Shown: positions 17,047 to 25,991, counted from the stretch's first letter. The stretch is 64,000 bases of DNA from Nitratifractor salsuginis DSM 16511 (GCF_000186245.1 NC_014935.1:1364001-1428000), one strand, 5' to 3'. The notes: generated by a model not told the origin, from the letters alone. Numbers and translations: made by a program.

Positions 17047-17573
17047 CAGCTCGCCTCCAGGACATCTTTGGCGTCCCGGGTATGGAGCACCCTCTTCTCA
17101 GGATCGAAAGAGAGGATATAACGGGGAATGTAAGGAAGGAGGAACGAAGAGGGAAATCCGGCCTCTTTGAGCGCCGGATCTGTATCGATCTGGAGATAAT
17201 CCACATCCAGCATACGCTGAATGTCCCGGACTTTGCCCAGGGGCTCCCCCTCCTCTTCCACCTCGGCCCCCAGGACCTCGAACCAGAAGTGTTCTCCCTC
17301 TTTGAGGGGACAGAGCTCCCGCGTCTGCTCTTCGTCGCTGTAGATCTTGGTATTGGTCAGTGTCCGGGCCTTCTCGGGGCTCTCGTATCCTTCGAAACGG
17401 ATCAATCCGCGTTTGGGATTGTAAGAGCTGATCGTGAGAGGGCCGCGGCTGCTCTGAAGGGTGATACCAGGTTTGAACTGTTGGGGGAAATCGGTGTGGA
17501 GATGGAATTTGAGATCACCGCCGAGCCCGACGATCCGCCCGACCTGGGCGATGAAAAATCGCTCTTTTTTCAC
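17046..17573 (-). CDS. rimM: 16S rRNA processing/ribosome maturation factor
   Basis: Assembly factor for the 30S head domain that binds S19. From the GTG at 17573 it is 175 aa, with the N-terminal FFIAQVGRIVGLGGDLKFHLHTDFP barrel and the PRC-barrel half (FWFEVLGAEV...GKVRDIQRMLDVDYLQI...LLPYIPRYILSFDPEKRVL). GTG is chosen because GGAG lies 7 nt upstream and only 4 nt separate it from the khpA stop; a longer frame would overlap khpA. Confidence 0.93.
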   Translation of the reverse strand: MKKERFFIAQVGRIVGLGGDLKFHLHTDFPQQFKPGITLQSSRGPLTISSYNPKRGLIRFEGYESPEKARTLTNTKIYSDEEQTRELCPLKEGEHFWFEVLGAEVEEEGEPLGKVRDIQRMLDVDYLQIDTDPALKEAGFPSSFLLPYIPRYILSFDPEKRVLHTRDAKDVLEAS

Positions 17574-17577
17574 TGCT

Positions 17578-17820
17578 TCACTCCGCGGCGCGAACGCTGA
17601 CACGGTAGCTTTTGCCGCCTTTGGCTTTGCAGCCGGAGATCACGGTTTTGATCGCATTGATCATCCGCCCCTCCTTGCCGATCAGCTTGCCCACATCTTC
17701 CTCGTCCGCATAGAGAACGATCTCATTATAATTCTCGTCCAGCGGACGCTCTTCGATCTGGAGCTTTTCGGGGTGGAGGACAATGAGCCGGGCGTAGGAG
17801 AGAATAAAATCCCGGACCAT
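17578..17820 (-). CDS. khpA: KH-domain RNA-binding protein
   Basis: An 80-aa single KH-domain protein, with the RNA-binding GxxG loop in VGKLIGKEGRMINAIKTVI. It lies between rpsP and rimM, the conserved place for KhpA, which binds structured RNAs and has been linked to cell-size control in Firmicutes. The end SYRVSVRAAE is short but complete. Start ATG lies 8 nt after the rpsP stop, with AGGAGG spanning the junction. Confidence 0.9.
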   Translation of the reverse strand: MVRDFILSYARLIVLHPEKLQIEERPLDENYNEIVLYADEEDVGKLIGKEGRMINAIKTVISGCKAKGGKSYRVSVRAAE

Positions 17821-17828
17821 AGGAGGTC

Positions 17829-18059
17829 TTACTTCTTGCCGGCGAGGCGCTTGACGGTGGGGCTCATTTGAGCACCGACGCTGAGCCAGTAGTTGAGGCG
17901 CTCTTCATCCAGCTTGACCTCTTTCTCTTTGGAGATGGGGTTGTAGTATCCGATGGATTCGATCCAACCGCCGTCTCTGCGCTTGCGGCTGTCGGTGACA
18001 ACGATGCGGTAGAAGGGTTTCTTTTTGCGTCCCATGCGGGTAAGTCTGATAACGGTCAT
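17829..18059 (-). CDS. rpsP: 30S ribosomal protein S16
   Basis: A 76-aa small-subunit assembly protein; [41 protein letters not shown] is unmistakable when read in pieces ([26 protein letters not shown]). The ATG at 18059 has AAGGAA 5 nt upstream; a longer frame adds residues foreign to S16. It is the first gene of the five-gene ribosomal operon. Confidence 0.97.
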   Translation of the reverse strand: MTVIRLTRMGRKKKPFYRIVVTDSRKRRDGGWIESIGYYNPISKEKEVKLDEERLNYWLSVGAQMSPTVKRLAGKK

Positions 18060-18184
18060 TTTTGTTCCTTGCGAATATGATTTCAAAAGTTCTGACAACT
18101 CTCTTTGACGGTAAGAGACTCATCAGGACTTTGGACGCGAATTATACCAAAAAGTGCTGAAGATCTTTTGAAAATCGTTGAGCA

Positions 18185-18260
18185 TGGTACCCCCAGGAGG
18201 ACTCGAACCTCCAGCTAGGCCTTAGGAGGGCCCTGCTTTATCCTGTTAAGCGATGGGGGC
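18185..18260 (-). tRNA. tRNA-Arg, anticodon CCU
   Basis: A 76-nt cloverleaf on the minus strand with encoded CCA end. Acceptor GCCCCCA/TGGGGGT, D stem GCTT/AAGC, anticodon stem GGGCC/GGCCT around CTCCTAA (anticodon CCT, reading AGG), T stem GGAGG/CCTCC with TTCGAGT loop. The first acceptor pair is a G1-U72 wobble rather than the usual G-C. It lies between the rpsP operon and ccsBA. Confidence 0.93.
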
Positions 18261-18300
18261 TTTGAGGCGTGAAATGATACCCTCCGAGGGCTTAAAGAGT

Positions 18301-18342
18301 CGCAAGTCGCGAACACGGGGCTTCGCCCCTCAAGTCCCAAGT
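18301..18342 (+). repeat. 42-nt dispersed repeat, copy 2
   Basis: Gap-free match, with scattered substitutions, to 1438-1479 on the opposite strand; the core is a perfect GGGGC-TTC-GCCCC hairpin at 18317-18329. It starts about 40 nt from the tRNA-Arg 5' end. Confidence 0.7.
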
Positions 18343-18348
18343 GTTTTG

Positions 18349-18449
18349 GTCGTTAGTCATCAGTCGTCGGTCGTTAGAAAACATTAGAGACTATTAAGAA
18401 GTAAAAAAATTACTCGGTTACTCGGTTACTCGGTTACTCGGTTGCTCAT
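18349..18449 (+). repeat. Heptad array GTCGTTA x4 and octad array TTACTCGG x5
   Basis: GTCGTTA, GTCATCA, GTCGTCG, GTCGTTA occupy 18349-18376. Four exact TTACTCGG units plus TTGCTCAT occupy 18410-18449. The second block runs up to within 4 nt of the ccsBA stop codon. Confidence 0.8.
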
Positions 18450-18452
18450 TCC

Positions 18453-21400
18453 TCATGAGATCTTCCGATTCCGTGCCGCCAGCAGGATCAGAGCGAAGAC
18501 TGAGGCGATCGCCGGCCAGACCCAGCCGGGAATGGGGACCGGATCTCCCGCGGCGTAGGAGTGCATCCCGCTGAGATAATAATTGACCCCGAAGTAGGTC
18601 ATGATGACGGAACTGTAGGCCAGTACCGCCGCCACATTAAAGGCGTAGATGCCCCTCAGCTTCGGGACAAAGCGCATATGGACCACTGCCGCGTAGACCA
18701 GGATCGTCACTGCGGCCCAGGTCTCTTTGGGGTCCCAGCTCCAGTAACGGCCCCAGGATTCGTTGGCCCAGACGCCGCCGAGGAAGTTCCCGACGGTGAT
18801 GAGCCCCAGGCCGATGAGCAGGGTCATTTCGTTGATGATGGTCAACTCTTTGATCGCCCGGTCGATGTTGGGGTTGCCCCCCTTGCCCCGAATGATGAAG
18901 AGCACCAGCACCAGCATTCCCAGCAGCGCACCCAGGCCCAGGAAACCGTAGCTTGCGGTGATCACCGCCACATGGACCATCAACCAGTAGGATTGGAGCA
19001 CGGGGACCAGGTTGGTGATCTGGGGATCGAGCCAATTGAGATGGGCGACGAAGAGGAAGATCCCCGCGAGGATCGACGTAGCCGCCATCGTCAGGGGAGA
19101 ACGCTTGGAGAAGACGAAGCCCGCCAGGACCGTAGCCCAGGAGATGTAGAGGATCGATTCGTAAGCGTTGGACCAGGGGGCATGCCCGGCGATGTACCAG
19201 CGCAGCCCCAGGCCGACCGTATGAGCCGCAAAAGCCAGGATCAGCACCGCCATCGTGATCCGTACCGGCCATTTGAGAGAGAACGCGGGTCTGATGATAT
19301 GTATGAAGGCCAAAACCAGCAGGAGCAGGCCCGCCAGGAGATAGACCGGGACCAGGCGGTTGAAAATATTGAACTTGTTGTAGGCGATCTCAAAGGCGAT
19401 ATGTTTCTGGGAGGGAATGATCTCCCCGCCATAGAAGTATTGATACTTTTTGATCACCCCCAGAGCCTTGTCCGCCTTTTCCCATTTTTGGGTCGCGATC
19501 CCCTGCTCTACATTCCTGAAATAGTTGGCGGTGAGCAGTTGAACCAGTTTTCCCTCTTTGGGAGGGAACTTCTTCATCGCATCGAGAGGGGAGTACCAGG
19601 TGTGGTTTTTGTCCCCCGGTTTGGGGAAGATCCGCAGCAGCGAACCCTGAAAGATCATATAGGTGATATTGAGGCGTTCATCCGCTTTGAGCAGCTCTTT
19701 GTCGTATTGGTTCCGCTCCGCCGCTTTTTTGCGCGATGCCTTGAGCACATCCTCCTGCAGGAGATAGGTCCCCTTCTTCTTGTCGAAAAAGTCGTTGTAG
19801 GAGGCGTAGCGCGCCGTTTTGGGCAAGCCCAGTTTTTTGGCGATGAGGGGATGGGCGATCTTGATCATTTTTAATTTTTGATAAACCTGGGGCTCTATGA
19901 TCATCCCCAAAAAGACCTGATCGGCACTCATTCCAAGAAGCTCGTTTTTGCGGGAAATCTTGGAGAGGACCTCGTGAGCCAGGGTGTCCACCGGTTTCAT
20001 CCGGCCGCCGTTGTCCTGGACCACCAGAGTTCCGAAATTGAGGGCGTGCTCCGGGCTAATCCCCCGGATGGTTTTGAGCTCTTTGGGACTGAGACTGGAA
20101 GCGTCGATGGAAGCCGCCTGCAGCGGGGAACCCCCCAACAAGAGGAGTCCCGTCACCATCAGCGCCGCCACCGGCTGCTCCAGTTTGCGGAGTTTGCGCC
20201 GCAGTGCCTGGAAGCGACCCTTGGGGCTGAGATAACTCCAGAGGAAACCTATGGCGATCAAGAGGTAGCCCAGATAGGTAATGAGGGTGCCGGGGTCGTG
20301 GTTGACCGAGAGGACCGTCCCCTTCTCATCCATATCGTAGGAGGATTGGAAGAAACGGAACCCTCGGTAATCCAGCACGTGGTTCATATAGATGTGATAG
20401 GGCATAGTGACATTCTTCTCCTTGTCGATGACCGTCACGTAACTGGAGTAAGAAGCGGGACTCATCGAACCGGGATAGCGCTCCAATTCGAAACGATCCA
20501 GCCGGATCCCGAAGGGCAGAGGGATAATCTTGGCCCCATAGCTCAGCTTGACGCCGATGTCGGGAAAATTGACGATGACGGGTGTGCCGGGCTGGGCCCG
20601 GTATCCGAGCAGATGCACGATCTTGCTCTCTCCATTGTGCGAAACCTTCATCTCCAACATCTGGGGGGTGCGTCCGCCGGGTTTGAGCGCCGTGTTCTGC
20701 CAGGCGATCTTGCCGTGGGGGATGAATTGGCGCAAAACGATGGAGTTACCGGCAAAGGTATAGAGTTGCCGTGCCTGGAAGGGATGGACCCCGGGAGCGA
20801 TCCGGCCTCCTGTGCGGTCGGTCATATTGAGGGTCTGCATCGCCACGGGGGTCTCCAGGGTCAGATTCCCATCCTTGTTCCGGACATACAGAGTCGGTTT
20901 GACACTCGATCTGCGCCCTTCGAAGGAGAGGAGAAAACTTCCCATATCCTTTTCGCCTCCTTCGGGAAGGAGGAGATTCTCCCCCTGGGCCCCGGCGGCC
21001 ACTTTGAGCTCCAGCACCCCCTTGCCCTTGGGATCGGGGAGCACGACCTGCCGGGCCGCGGGGAGATAACGCAGCAGCTCCAGCTTGACCTTTTTCCCGT
21101 CGAGTTCCAGTGTATCAGAAAGGTGATTCTTCGTCATCGAGGAGAGATAGAGGGGCCGGGTGTATTCGCTGATCTTTTTATGATCTTTGAGCGCCACATT
21201 GAGCATCATCACATCGCTGACCATACTTTGACTGGTCTGGCCCTGACGGATATGCTGAATCCCTTCGTAGCCCTCGTAGCGGGTCACCAGCGACCCTACC
21301 GCCACCAGCAAAAAGGCAATGTGAAGGGTCAGCTGCCCCCACTTTTCACGACGGTACATCCGGTAACGGAAAATGTTGTAGAGGATCGTCGCGCTGAAAT

Positions 21401-21566
21401 AGAAGAGCAAAACTTCGAACCATTTGGCATTGTAGACCAGGGCACGGGCGGTCTGGGTTCCGTAATCGTTCTCGATGAAGGTAGCGGTTCCGATCGCGAT
21501 GGCGAAGATCAGCATCAAAGCGACCGCCACTTTCATTGAGAAAAGTTTGTCGAAGAGTTTGGACAT
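18453..21566 (-). CDS. ccsBA: Fused cytochrome c biogenesis protein CcsB-CcsA (system II)
   Basis: A 1037-aa haem exporter and synthetase that moves haem across the inner membrane and attaches it to CxxCH of periplasmic c-type cytochromes. The N-terminal ResB/CcsB half has spans at the start (VAVALMLIFAIAIGTATF; WGQLTLHIAFLLVAVGSLV), a large periplasmic region, and another span (LITYLGYLLIAIGFLWSYL). The C-terminal CcsA half (from about residue 730) has many spans and the haem-binding WGRYWSWDPKETWAAV, plus flanking histidines (e.g. RMFH-like AHLNWLD and AAVVHMRF). The fusion is the standard form in Campylobacterota, which rely on many c-type cytochromes. Confidence 0.95.
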   Translation of the reverse strand: MSKLFDKLFSMKVAVALMLIFAIAIGTATFIENDYGTQTARALVYNAKWFEVLLFYFSATILYNIFRYRMYRREKWGQLTLHIAFLLVAVGSLVTRYEGYEGIQHIRQGQTSQSMVSDVMMLNVALKDHKKISEYTRPLYLSSMTKNHLSDTLELDGKKVKLELLRYLPAARQVVLPDPKGKGVLELKVAAGAQGENLLLPEGGEKDMGSFLLSFEGRRSSVKPTLYVRNKDGNLTLETPVAMQTLNMTDRTGGRIAPGVHPFQARQLYTFAGNSIVLRQFIPHGKIAWQNTALKPGGRTPQMLEMKVSHNGESKIVHLLGYRAQPGTPVIVNFPDIGVKLSYGAKIIPLPFGIRLDRFELERYPGSMSPASYSSYVTVIDKEKNVTMPYHIYMNHVLDYRGFRFFQSSYDMDEKGTVLSVNHDPGTLITYLGYLLIAIGFLWSYLSPKGRFQALRRKLRKLEQPVAALMVTGLLLLGGSPLQAASIDASSLSPKELKTIRGISPEHALNFGTLVVQDNGGRMKPVDTLAHEVLSKISRKNELLGMSADQVFLGMIIEPQVYQKLKMIKIAHPLIAKKLGLPKTARYASYNDFFDKKKGTYLLQEDVLKASRKKAAERNQYDKELLKADERLNITYMIFQGSLLRIFPKPGDKNHTWYSPLDAMKKFPPKEGKLVQLLTANYFRNVEQGIATQKWEKADKALGVIKKYQYFYGGEIIPSQKHIAFEIAYNKFNIFNRLVPVYLLAGLLLLVLAFIHIIRPAFSLKWPVRITMAVLILAFAAHTVGLGLRWYIAGHAPWSNAYESILYISWATVLAGFVFSKRSPLTMAATSILAGIFLFVAHLNWLDPQITNLVPVLQSYWLMVHVAVITASYGFLGLGALLGMLVLVLFIIRGKGGNPNIDRAIKELTIINEMTLLIGLGLITVGNFLGGVWANESWGRYWSWDPKETWAAVTILVYAAVVHMRFVPKLRGIYAFNVAAVLAYSSVIMTYFGVNYYLSGMHSYAAGDPVPIPGWVWPAIASVFALILLAARNRKIS

Positions 21567-21688
21567 GCCTATATCACCTTTTTAGTGTTGTGGATAAAAA
21601 ATATGGCAATTGTAGCGGGAAAGATTTAATCGTCATCTTTCATTATTAAACTTTATTATCACACAGCTCTTTTTAAGGTGCGATTTCC

Positions 21689-24403
21689 CTATTTCAATTC
21701 GTCCCAGCTTCCGCCCAAGCTCACCGAACACTTCAGGGGAACCTCCAGAGGATAGATATGCTCCATCGTATGCCGGAAACGTGCCGCGGTCTCCTCCGCC
21801 TGTGCCTCCGGGATCTCGAAAATCAGCTCATCGTGGATCTGCAGTAGCATCCGTGCCTCCAGGCCCTCTTCCCGGATCATCGTATCGATATCGAGCATCG
21901 CCAGCTTGATCAGATCGGCTGCGCTCCCCTGGAAAACGGTGTTGACCGCTTCGCGCAGGATCGCCGCCTTCATCATCCCCGACGCCCCCTCGTAGTCGAA
22001 GACCCGCCGACGCCGCAGCAGCGTCTCCACGTAGCCCTGCTCCTTGGCCTGCTGCTGGATCTGTTCCAGGTAGCTGCGTACGGTGGGGAAAGCGGCGAAA
22101 TAGGCTTCGATGATCTCCTTGGCCTCTTTGGTCGTGATCCCCAGTTCGTCGGCCAGTTTCCGCGATCCCATTCCGTAGAGCAGGCCGAAGTTGATGGATT
22201 TGGCGAAATTCCGTTTGGCCGCCGCCTCCTCGGGGCCGAAAAGCTTGATCGCCGTGGCCATATGGATATCTTCACCTTTTTCGAAGGCTTCCCTCAATGC
22301 CGCATCCCCGCTGAAGTGGGCCAGAAGCCTCAGCTCGATCTGGGAGTAGTCGATGGAGGCGAGCCGAAAGCCCTCCTGGGCGACAAAAGCCCGCCGCACC
22401 CGGCGCCCCAGTTCACTGCGCACGGGGATATTCTGGAGGTTGGGATCTTTGGAGGCCAGGCGCCCCGTAGCGGTCCCGGTCTGGACGAAGGTGGTGTGGA
22501 TGCGCCCCTCGGGGTCTTTCTCTGCCAGCTTGAGCAGAGGGTCGACATAGGTGCTGAGCATCTTTTGATGCTCCCGGTACTCCAGGATCTTCTCCACGAT
22601 GGGGTGCTCACCGATGAGATTTCTCAGGACCGATTCGTTGGTGCTGTAGCCGGTTTTGGTCTTTTTGCCCCCTTTGAGTCCCAGGGTGCCGAAGAGCACA
22701 TTGCCCAACTGCTGAGTCGATTTGATGTTGAACTCGGTGCCGGCCAGGGTATGGATCTCCTGTGTCAATCGAGCCAGCTCGGCGCTGAGCTCCTCTTTGA
22801 GGCTGCGCAGATGCTTCGTGTCCACCCGGATCCCCAGACGCTCCATCGCGATAAGCACATTGATGAAGGGGAACTCCACCTCCTTCGCCTCCTTGAGCAG
22901 ATGCTCCAGCCCTCCTTTCTTGAAAAGCTCTGTGAGGCGGAAGTAGAGCTGCCGGGTCGCCCAGGCATCCTCGGCGGCGTAGAAGGCCGCCTCTTCCAGA
23001 GCGACACTGGAGAAATCCTCTCCCTTCTTGACCGTCTCTTTAAAAGATTTCATCTGATAGCCCAGAAACTTCTGCGCCAGGATATCGAGCCCCACCCGGG
23101 AGCCGGGATCCAGCAGCCAGGCCAGGATCATCGTATCGGCTTCGGGCTCGATGGGTTCCATCTCTAGATGGCTGTAGAGCAGAGAGAGATCGAATTTGAG
23201 GTTCTGCCCCACGATCCGATGACGCATCAGTTTTTCGATCGCCTTCTTGGCCGCTTCGAGGCTGACCTGGGGCCCCACCCCCAGATAACTGTGGGCCACA
23301 GGGACATAGTAGGCCTTCTCCTCCTCGAAGGCGAAGGAGAAGCCCACCATCTTCGCGCTGCGGGTATCCAGCCCCGTCGTCTCGGTATCGAAAGCCACGA
23401 CAGCCTCTTCGGGGATCTGAGAAAAGACCGCTTCCAGCTTCTCTTCGCTCTCCAGCAGCACCGCCTCGAAAGGGGCCGGAGCCGAAACCGCAGAAGCAGC
23501 GGGCTCCTCGGCCTGCGAAGCTTTGGCGGAAGCGGCACGTCCCGATCCCTCCTGTGAAGCCCAGCGCAAAGCTTGGCGCATCTCATACTTTTCGAACTCC
23601 TCTTTCAGCGCCGCCAGATAGTTGCGATCTTCGAAGGCATACTCCTCCAGCGCGCAACTGTCGAAAACATCATCCACCAGGCGCACCAGTTCCCGGGAGA
23701 GGAAAGCCTGCTCCTCGTGCTCGATCAGGAGCTTTCGGATTCTGGGGGTTCCCGCCTCCTCGATATGGGCATAGAGATTCTCCAGGGTATGAAACTCGTT
23801 GATCAGCTTCGAAGCGGTCTTGGGGCCGATGCCGGGTACGCCGGGAACGTTATCGGAGCTGTCGCCGATAAGGGCCTGGAAATCGACGAAATCCCTCGGA
23901 TGGACGCCAAATTTCTCCAGACACCCCTTCTCATCAACCGCCTTCTTCTTGACCCAATCGTAGATGTAGACCCGGTCGTCATCGAGCAGTTGGTAAAGGT
24001 CCTTGTCGGAGCTGACGATCTTGGCAACGATCCCCTGCTCCTTGCCGCATTTGGTCAAAGTAGCGATCACATCGTCGGCTTCGTAGCGGGCTTTGCTCAG
24101 GTTGGCAAAGCCCATCATCTCCACCCAGCGGATAGCGACGGGGAGCTGCTGCATCAGATCCTCCGGGGGCGCGGGACGGTTGGCTTTATATTCAGGGTAA
24201 ATCTCTTTGCGAAAAGTCGGCCCCTCGCTGTCCATAGCGAAGACAATGTAATCGGTAGCGTGATCTTTCTGAAGCTGATGGATGAAGTTGACGAACCCGG
24301 TCAGCAGCCCGGTGGGGAACCCTTCGGAGTTCTTCAGCGGCGGCAGAGCGAAATAGGCCCGAAAGAAAAAGGCGAAGGTGTCGATGACGGTGATGGTTTT
24401 CAT
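21689..24403 (-). CDS. polA: DNA polymerase I
   Basis: A 904-aa three-domain repair and Okazaki-processing polymerase. The 5'-3' exonuclease domain (IDTFAFFFRAYFALPP, FEADDVIATL-like RYEADDVIATL, DSSDNVPGVPGIGPKTA) is followed by an intact-looking 3'-5' exonuclease (VAFDTETTGLDTRSAKMVG, VGQNLKFDLSLL) and the polymerase domain with motif A (LASIDYSQIELRLLAHFSGD), motif B (KRNFAKSINFGLLYGMG) and motif C (LQIHDELIFEIP). The ATG at 24403 is chosen; GTG three codons earlier sits on top of the GGGAG ribosome-binding site. Confidence 0.96.
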   Translation of the reverse strand: MKTITVIDTFAFFFRAYFALPPLKNSEGFPTGLLTGFVNFIHQLQKDHATDYIVFAMDSEGPTFRKEIYPEYKANRPAPPEDLMQQLPVAIRWVEMMGFANLSKARYEADDVIATLTKCGKEQGIVAKIVSSDKDLYQLLDDDRVYIYDWVKKKAVDEKGCLEKFGVHPRDFVDFQALIGDSSDNVPGVPGIGPKTASKLINEFHTLENLYAHIEEAGTPRIRKLLIEHEEQAFLSRELVRLVDDVFDSCALEEYAFEDRNYLAALKEEFEKYEMRQALRWASQEGSGRAASAKASQAEEPAASAVSAPAPFEAVLLESEEKLEAVFSQIPEEAVVAFDTETTGLDTRSAKMVGFSFAFEEEKAYYVPVAHSYLGVGPQVSLEAAKKAIEKLMRHRIVGQNLKFDLSLLYSHLEMEPIEPEADTMILAWLLDPGSRVGLDILAQKFLGYQMKSFKETVKKGEDFSSVALEEAAFYAAEDAWATRQLYFRLTELFKKGGLEHLLKEAKEVEFPFINVLIAMERLGIRVDTKHLRSLKEELSAELARLTQEIHTLAGTEFNIKSTQQLGNVLFGTLGLKGGKKTKTGYSTNESVLRNLIGEHPIVEKILEYREHQKMLSTYVDPLLKLAEKDPEGRIHTTFVQTGTATGRLASKDPNLQNIPVRSELGRRVRRAFVAQEGFRLASIDYSQIELRLLAHFSGDAALREAFEKGEDIHMATAIKLFGPEEAAAKRNFAKSINFGLLYGMGSRKLADELGITTKEAKEIIEAYFAAFPTVRSYLEQIQQQAKEQGYVETLLRRRRVFDYEGASGMMKAAILREAVNTVFQGSAADLIKLAMLDIDTMIREEGLEARMLLQIHDELIFEIPEAQAEETAARFRHTMEHIYPLEVPLKCSVSLGGSWDELK

Positions 24404-24455
24404 AAAGAGCACACTCCCTGTTCATAAATTGAGAGGATTTTAGCGAAATGCTCTC

Positions 24456-24899
24456 CTACAGGAGGAAACCTTCGATTCTATGGACCTGAACCTCCGTCAA
24501 CTCGGGCACCCACTTCAGATAATCGACGAGCACTCTCCAGCGACCGGAATGAACCATCTCCTCCAGGAGCTCTTCAGAGAAGTCCATATAGTCGTGAATC
24601 ATCGCATTCCGAAACCCGATCGCGGCACTCAATTCACGATAGAGCTCATCATCGATCACCCCCGTCTCATAGAGAAAACTCGCGGCATCACGACCGGTTT
24701 TGGGCACCGTGGGACAATTGTAATGTTTGAGTATCCTGCGGGATTTCCCGATCGCATTCTCGATAAGGATCTGAAGAGAGCTTCGAGCCGCCCTGCGTTG
24801 CAAAAACGAGAGTTCACCGCTCCCCGCCAACTCCTCCAGCAGTCGACTCTCCCGTTCCGCAGTCTCCCCGCAACTCTCCAAGTAGTCGTGAAAATCCAT
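24456..24899 (-). CDS. hepT: HepT-like toxin (HEPN RNase) of a HepT/MntA pair
   Basis: A 147-aa all-helical HEPN-domain protein. The catalytic RX4HXY motif is present as R97-NAMI-H102-D-Y104. In characterised HepT/MntA systems the HEPN protein is the toxin, an RNase or RNA-binding protein, and is silenced by AMPylation of the motif tyrosine by MntA. The upstream nucleotidyltransferase gene overlaps this one by 86 nt in another frame, so the two are translationally linked. The start MDFHDYLESC fits the usual HepT N-terminus. Toxicity here is inferred from the family. Confidence 0.88.
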   Translation of the reverse strand: MDFHDYLESCGETAERESRLLEELAGSGELSFLQRRAARSSLQILIENAIGKSRRILKHYNCPTVPKTGRDAASFLYETGVIDDELYRELSAAIGFRNAMIHDYMDFSEELLEEMVHSGRWRVLVDYLKWVPELTEVQVHRIEGFLL

Positions 24900-25242
24900 C
24901 TCCCTCTCCCTTCAGCATCAGATATTTTTCCGTCACACTTCCCAAAAGCGCCCGATCGGCACGGCGCAAGTCCACGACGTCCAAATCGCAGTCGGCCAAG
25001 CCGCATCGACGCGTCAAAACATCCCAGACGAGACTCTGTATTCCCCAGGGAGAATCCACGTGACCGTAAACGGCGATGTCGTAATCGCTCCGGCTTCCCC
25101 CATCTTCCCGGGCGCGCGAACCGAAGAGCACGGCATATTCGACCCCTTCCAGCTCCCTGTCTTTGAAACATTCACGCAACTTGTCAAGAGAAAGCTCCGG
25201 CGTTCTCCCATAGAGGCGACTTTTACCGTCAAATATCTTCAT
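24814..25242 (-). CDS. mntA: MntA-like nucleotidyltransferase antitoxin
   Basis: A 142-aa minimal nucleotidyltransferase. G41-S42 and D53/D55 form the GSX10DXD signature (VLFGSRAREDGGSRSDYDIAVYG). Family members neutralise HepT by transferring AMP to its active-site tyrosine. The last about 28 residues (GFSRLLGELRGDC..) are translated from DNA that also encodes the HepT N-terminus, an unusually long overlap; the C-terminal tail is therefore probably not under structural constraint. No clear Shine-Dalgarno precedes the ATG at 25242. Confidence 0.88.
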   Translation of the reverse strand: MKIFDGKSRLYGRTPELSLDKLRECFKDRELEGVEYAVLFGSRAREDGGSRSDYDIAVYGHVDSPWGIQSLVWDVLTRRCGLADCDLDVVDLRRADRALLGSVTEKYLMLKGEGDGFSRLLGELRGDCGTGESTAGGVGGER

Positions 25243-25265
25243 AATGAGGCAATTTTACCGAAAAT

Positions 25266-25273
25266 GCTATAAT
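25266..25273 (+). promoter_or_regulatory. Probable extended -10 promoter of the phnA-type gene
   Basis: GCTATAAT preceded by T (TGC-TATAAT), an extended -10 sequence, lies 75 nt upstream of the ATG at 25349. Confidence 0.45.
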
Positions 25274-25300
25274 CCCGACTCCAAAAGAGGAATCGGAAAA

Positions 25301-25348
25301 ATTCCTATCTTCTAATTCCTGATTTCTAATTTTTGTCAAAGGAAAATT
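25301..25348 (+). repeat. Heptad array ATTCCTA-type and weak inverted repeat at the phnA start
   Basis: Five degenerate heptads (ATTCCTA, TCTTCTA, ATTCCTG, ATTTCTA, ATTTTTG) fill 25301-25335. TAATTTT (25327-25333) and AAAATTA (25343-25349) pair around a 9-nt loop holding the AAAGG ribosome-binding site. The stem is A-T only and so weak, but its position matches the stronger structures at truB, ispE and waaC. Confidence 0.5.
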
Positions 25349-25915
25349 ATGAGCCTCGAAACCCAACTCCGTGAACGTGCCGAAAACAAATGTGAACTCT
25401 GCGGCAGCGAAGAGAACCTGAAAGTCCGTGAAGTCCCCCCTGCCGACGGCAGCGCCGAAACCGCCATCCTGGTCTGCGAAACCTGCGATGAGCTCATCGA
25501 CAATCCCGAAAAGAACCCCAACCACTGGCACTGCCTCAACGAAAGTATGTGGAGCCCCGTTCCCGCCGTTCAGGTCACCGCCTGGCGTATTCTCAAGAGC
25601 ATTGCCAGCGAAGGTTGGCCCCAGGATATGCTCGATATGCTCTACCTCGAGCCCGAAGTCCAGGCCTGGGCCGAAGAGGGTCTTCAGAGCGAAAGCGAAG
25701 AAGCCCCGGTCGTCCGCGACGCCAACGGCAATCCCCTCAGCGACGGCGACAGTGTCGTCATCCTCAAAGACCTCCCCGTCAAAGGAGCCGGCTTCACCGC
25801 CAAGCAGGGGACCAAAGTCACCAACATCCGCCTCACCGACGACCCCACCCACATCCAGGGCAAAGTCAACGGCACCACCATCTTCCTCAAGACCGAGTTC
25901 CTAAAAAAAGCGTGA
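25349..25915 (+). CDS. PhnA/YjdM-family zinc-ribbon protein
   Basis: A 188-aa protein of the PhnA (YjdM) family. An N-terminal zinc ribbon has C15-x2-C18 and C43-x2-C46; the C-terminal half has the family's VRDANGNPLSDGDSVVILKDLPVKGAGFTAKQGTKV segment, an SH3-like fold. Despite the name, the E. coli homologue is not needed for phosphonate use, so it should not be linked to the phosphonate genes 22 kb away. It stands alone. Its stop codon is followed at once by a CGCTGACC-AA-GGTCAGCG palindrome (25916-25933). Confidence 0.9.
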   Translation: MSLETQLRERAENKCELCGSEENLKVREVPPADGSAETAILVCETCDELIDNPEKNPNHWHCLNESMWSPVPAVQVTAWRILKSIASEGWPQDMLDMLYLEPEVQAWAEEGLQSESEEAPVVRDANGNPLSDGDSVVILKDLPVKGAGFTAKQGTKVTNIRLTDDPTHIQGKVNGTTIFLKTEFLKKA

Positions 25916-25960
25916 CGCTGACCAAGGTCAGCGAATGAGGAATGAGGAATGAGGAATGAG
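25916..25960 (+). repeat. 18-nt palindrome and heptad array GAATGAG x4
   Basis: CGCTGACC and GGTCAGCG (25916-25933) are perfect complements separated by AA, directly after the phnA-type stop. Four exact GAATGAG units follow at 25933-25960; the unit is the reverse complement of the CTCATTC units near 63.4 kb. Confidence 0.85.
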
Positions 25961-25991
25961 GAAGCGAAATTAAGTACAAAATACTGGTCAA

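Noticed and set aside
19878-21539. Long open frames antisense to ccsBA
   Set aside because: Low-complexity H/D/G-rich translations with no recognisable domain, typical of the antisense strand of a GC-rich gene.
25349-25915. Link between the PhnA-type protein and phosphonate biosynthesis
   Set aside because: The family name is historical; it is 22 kb away, and the family is widespread without phosphonate genes.
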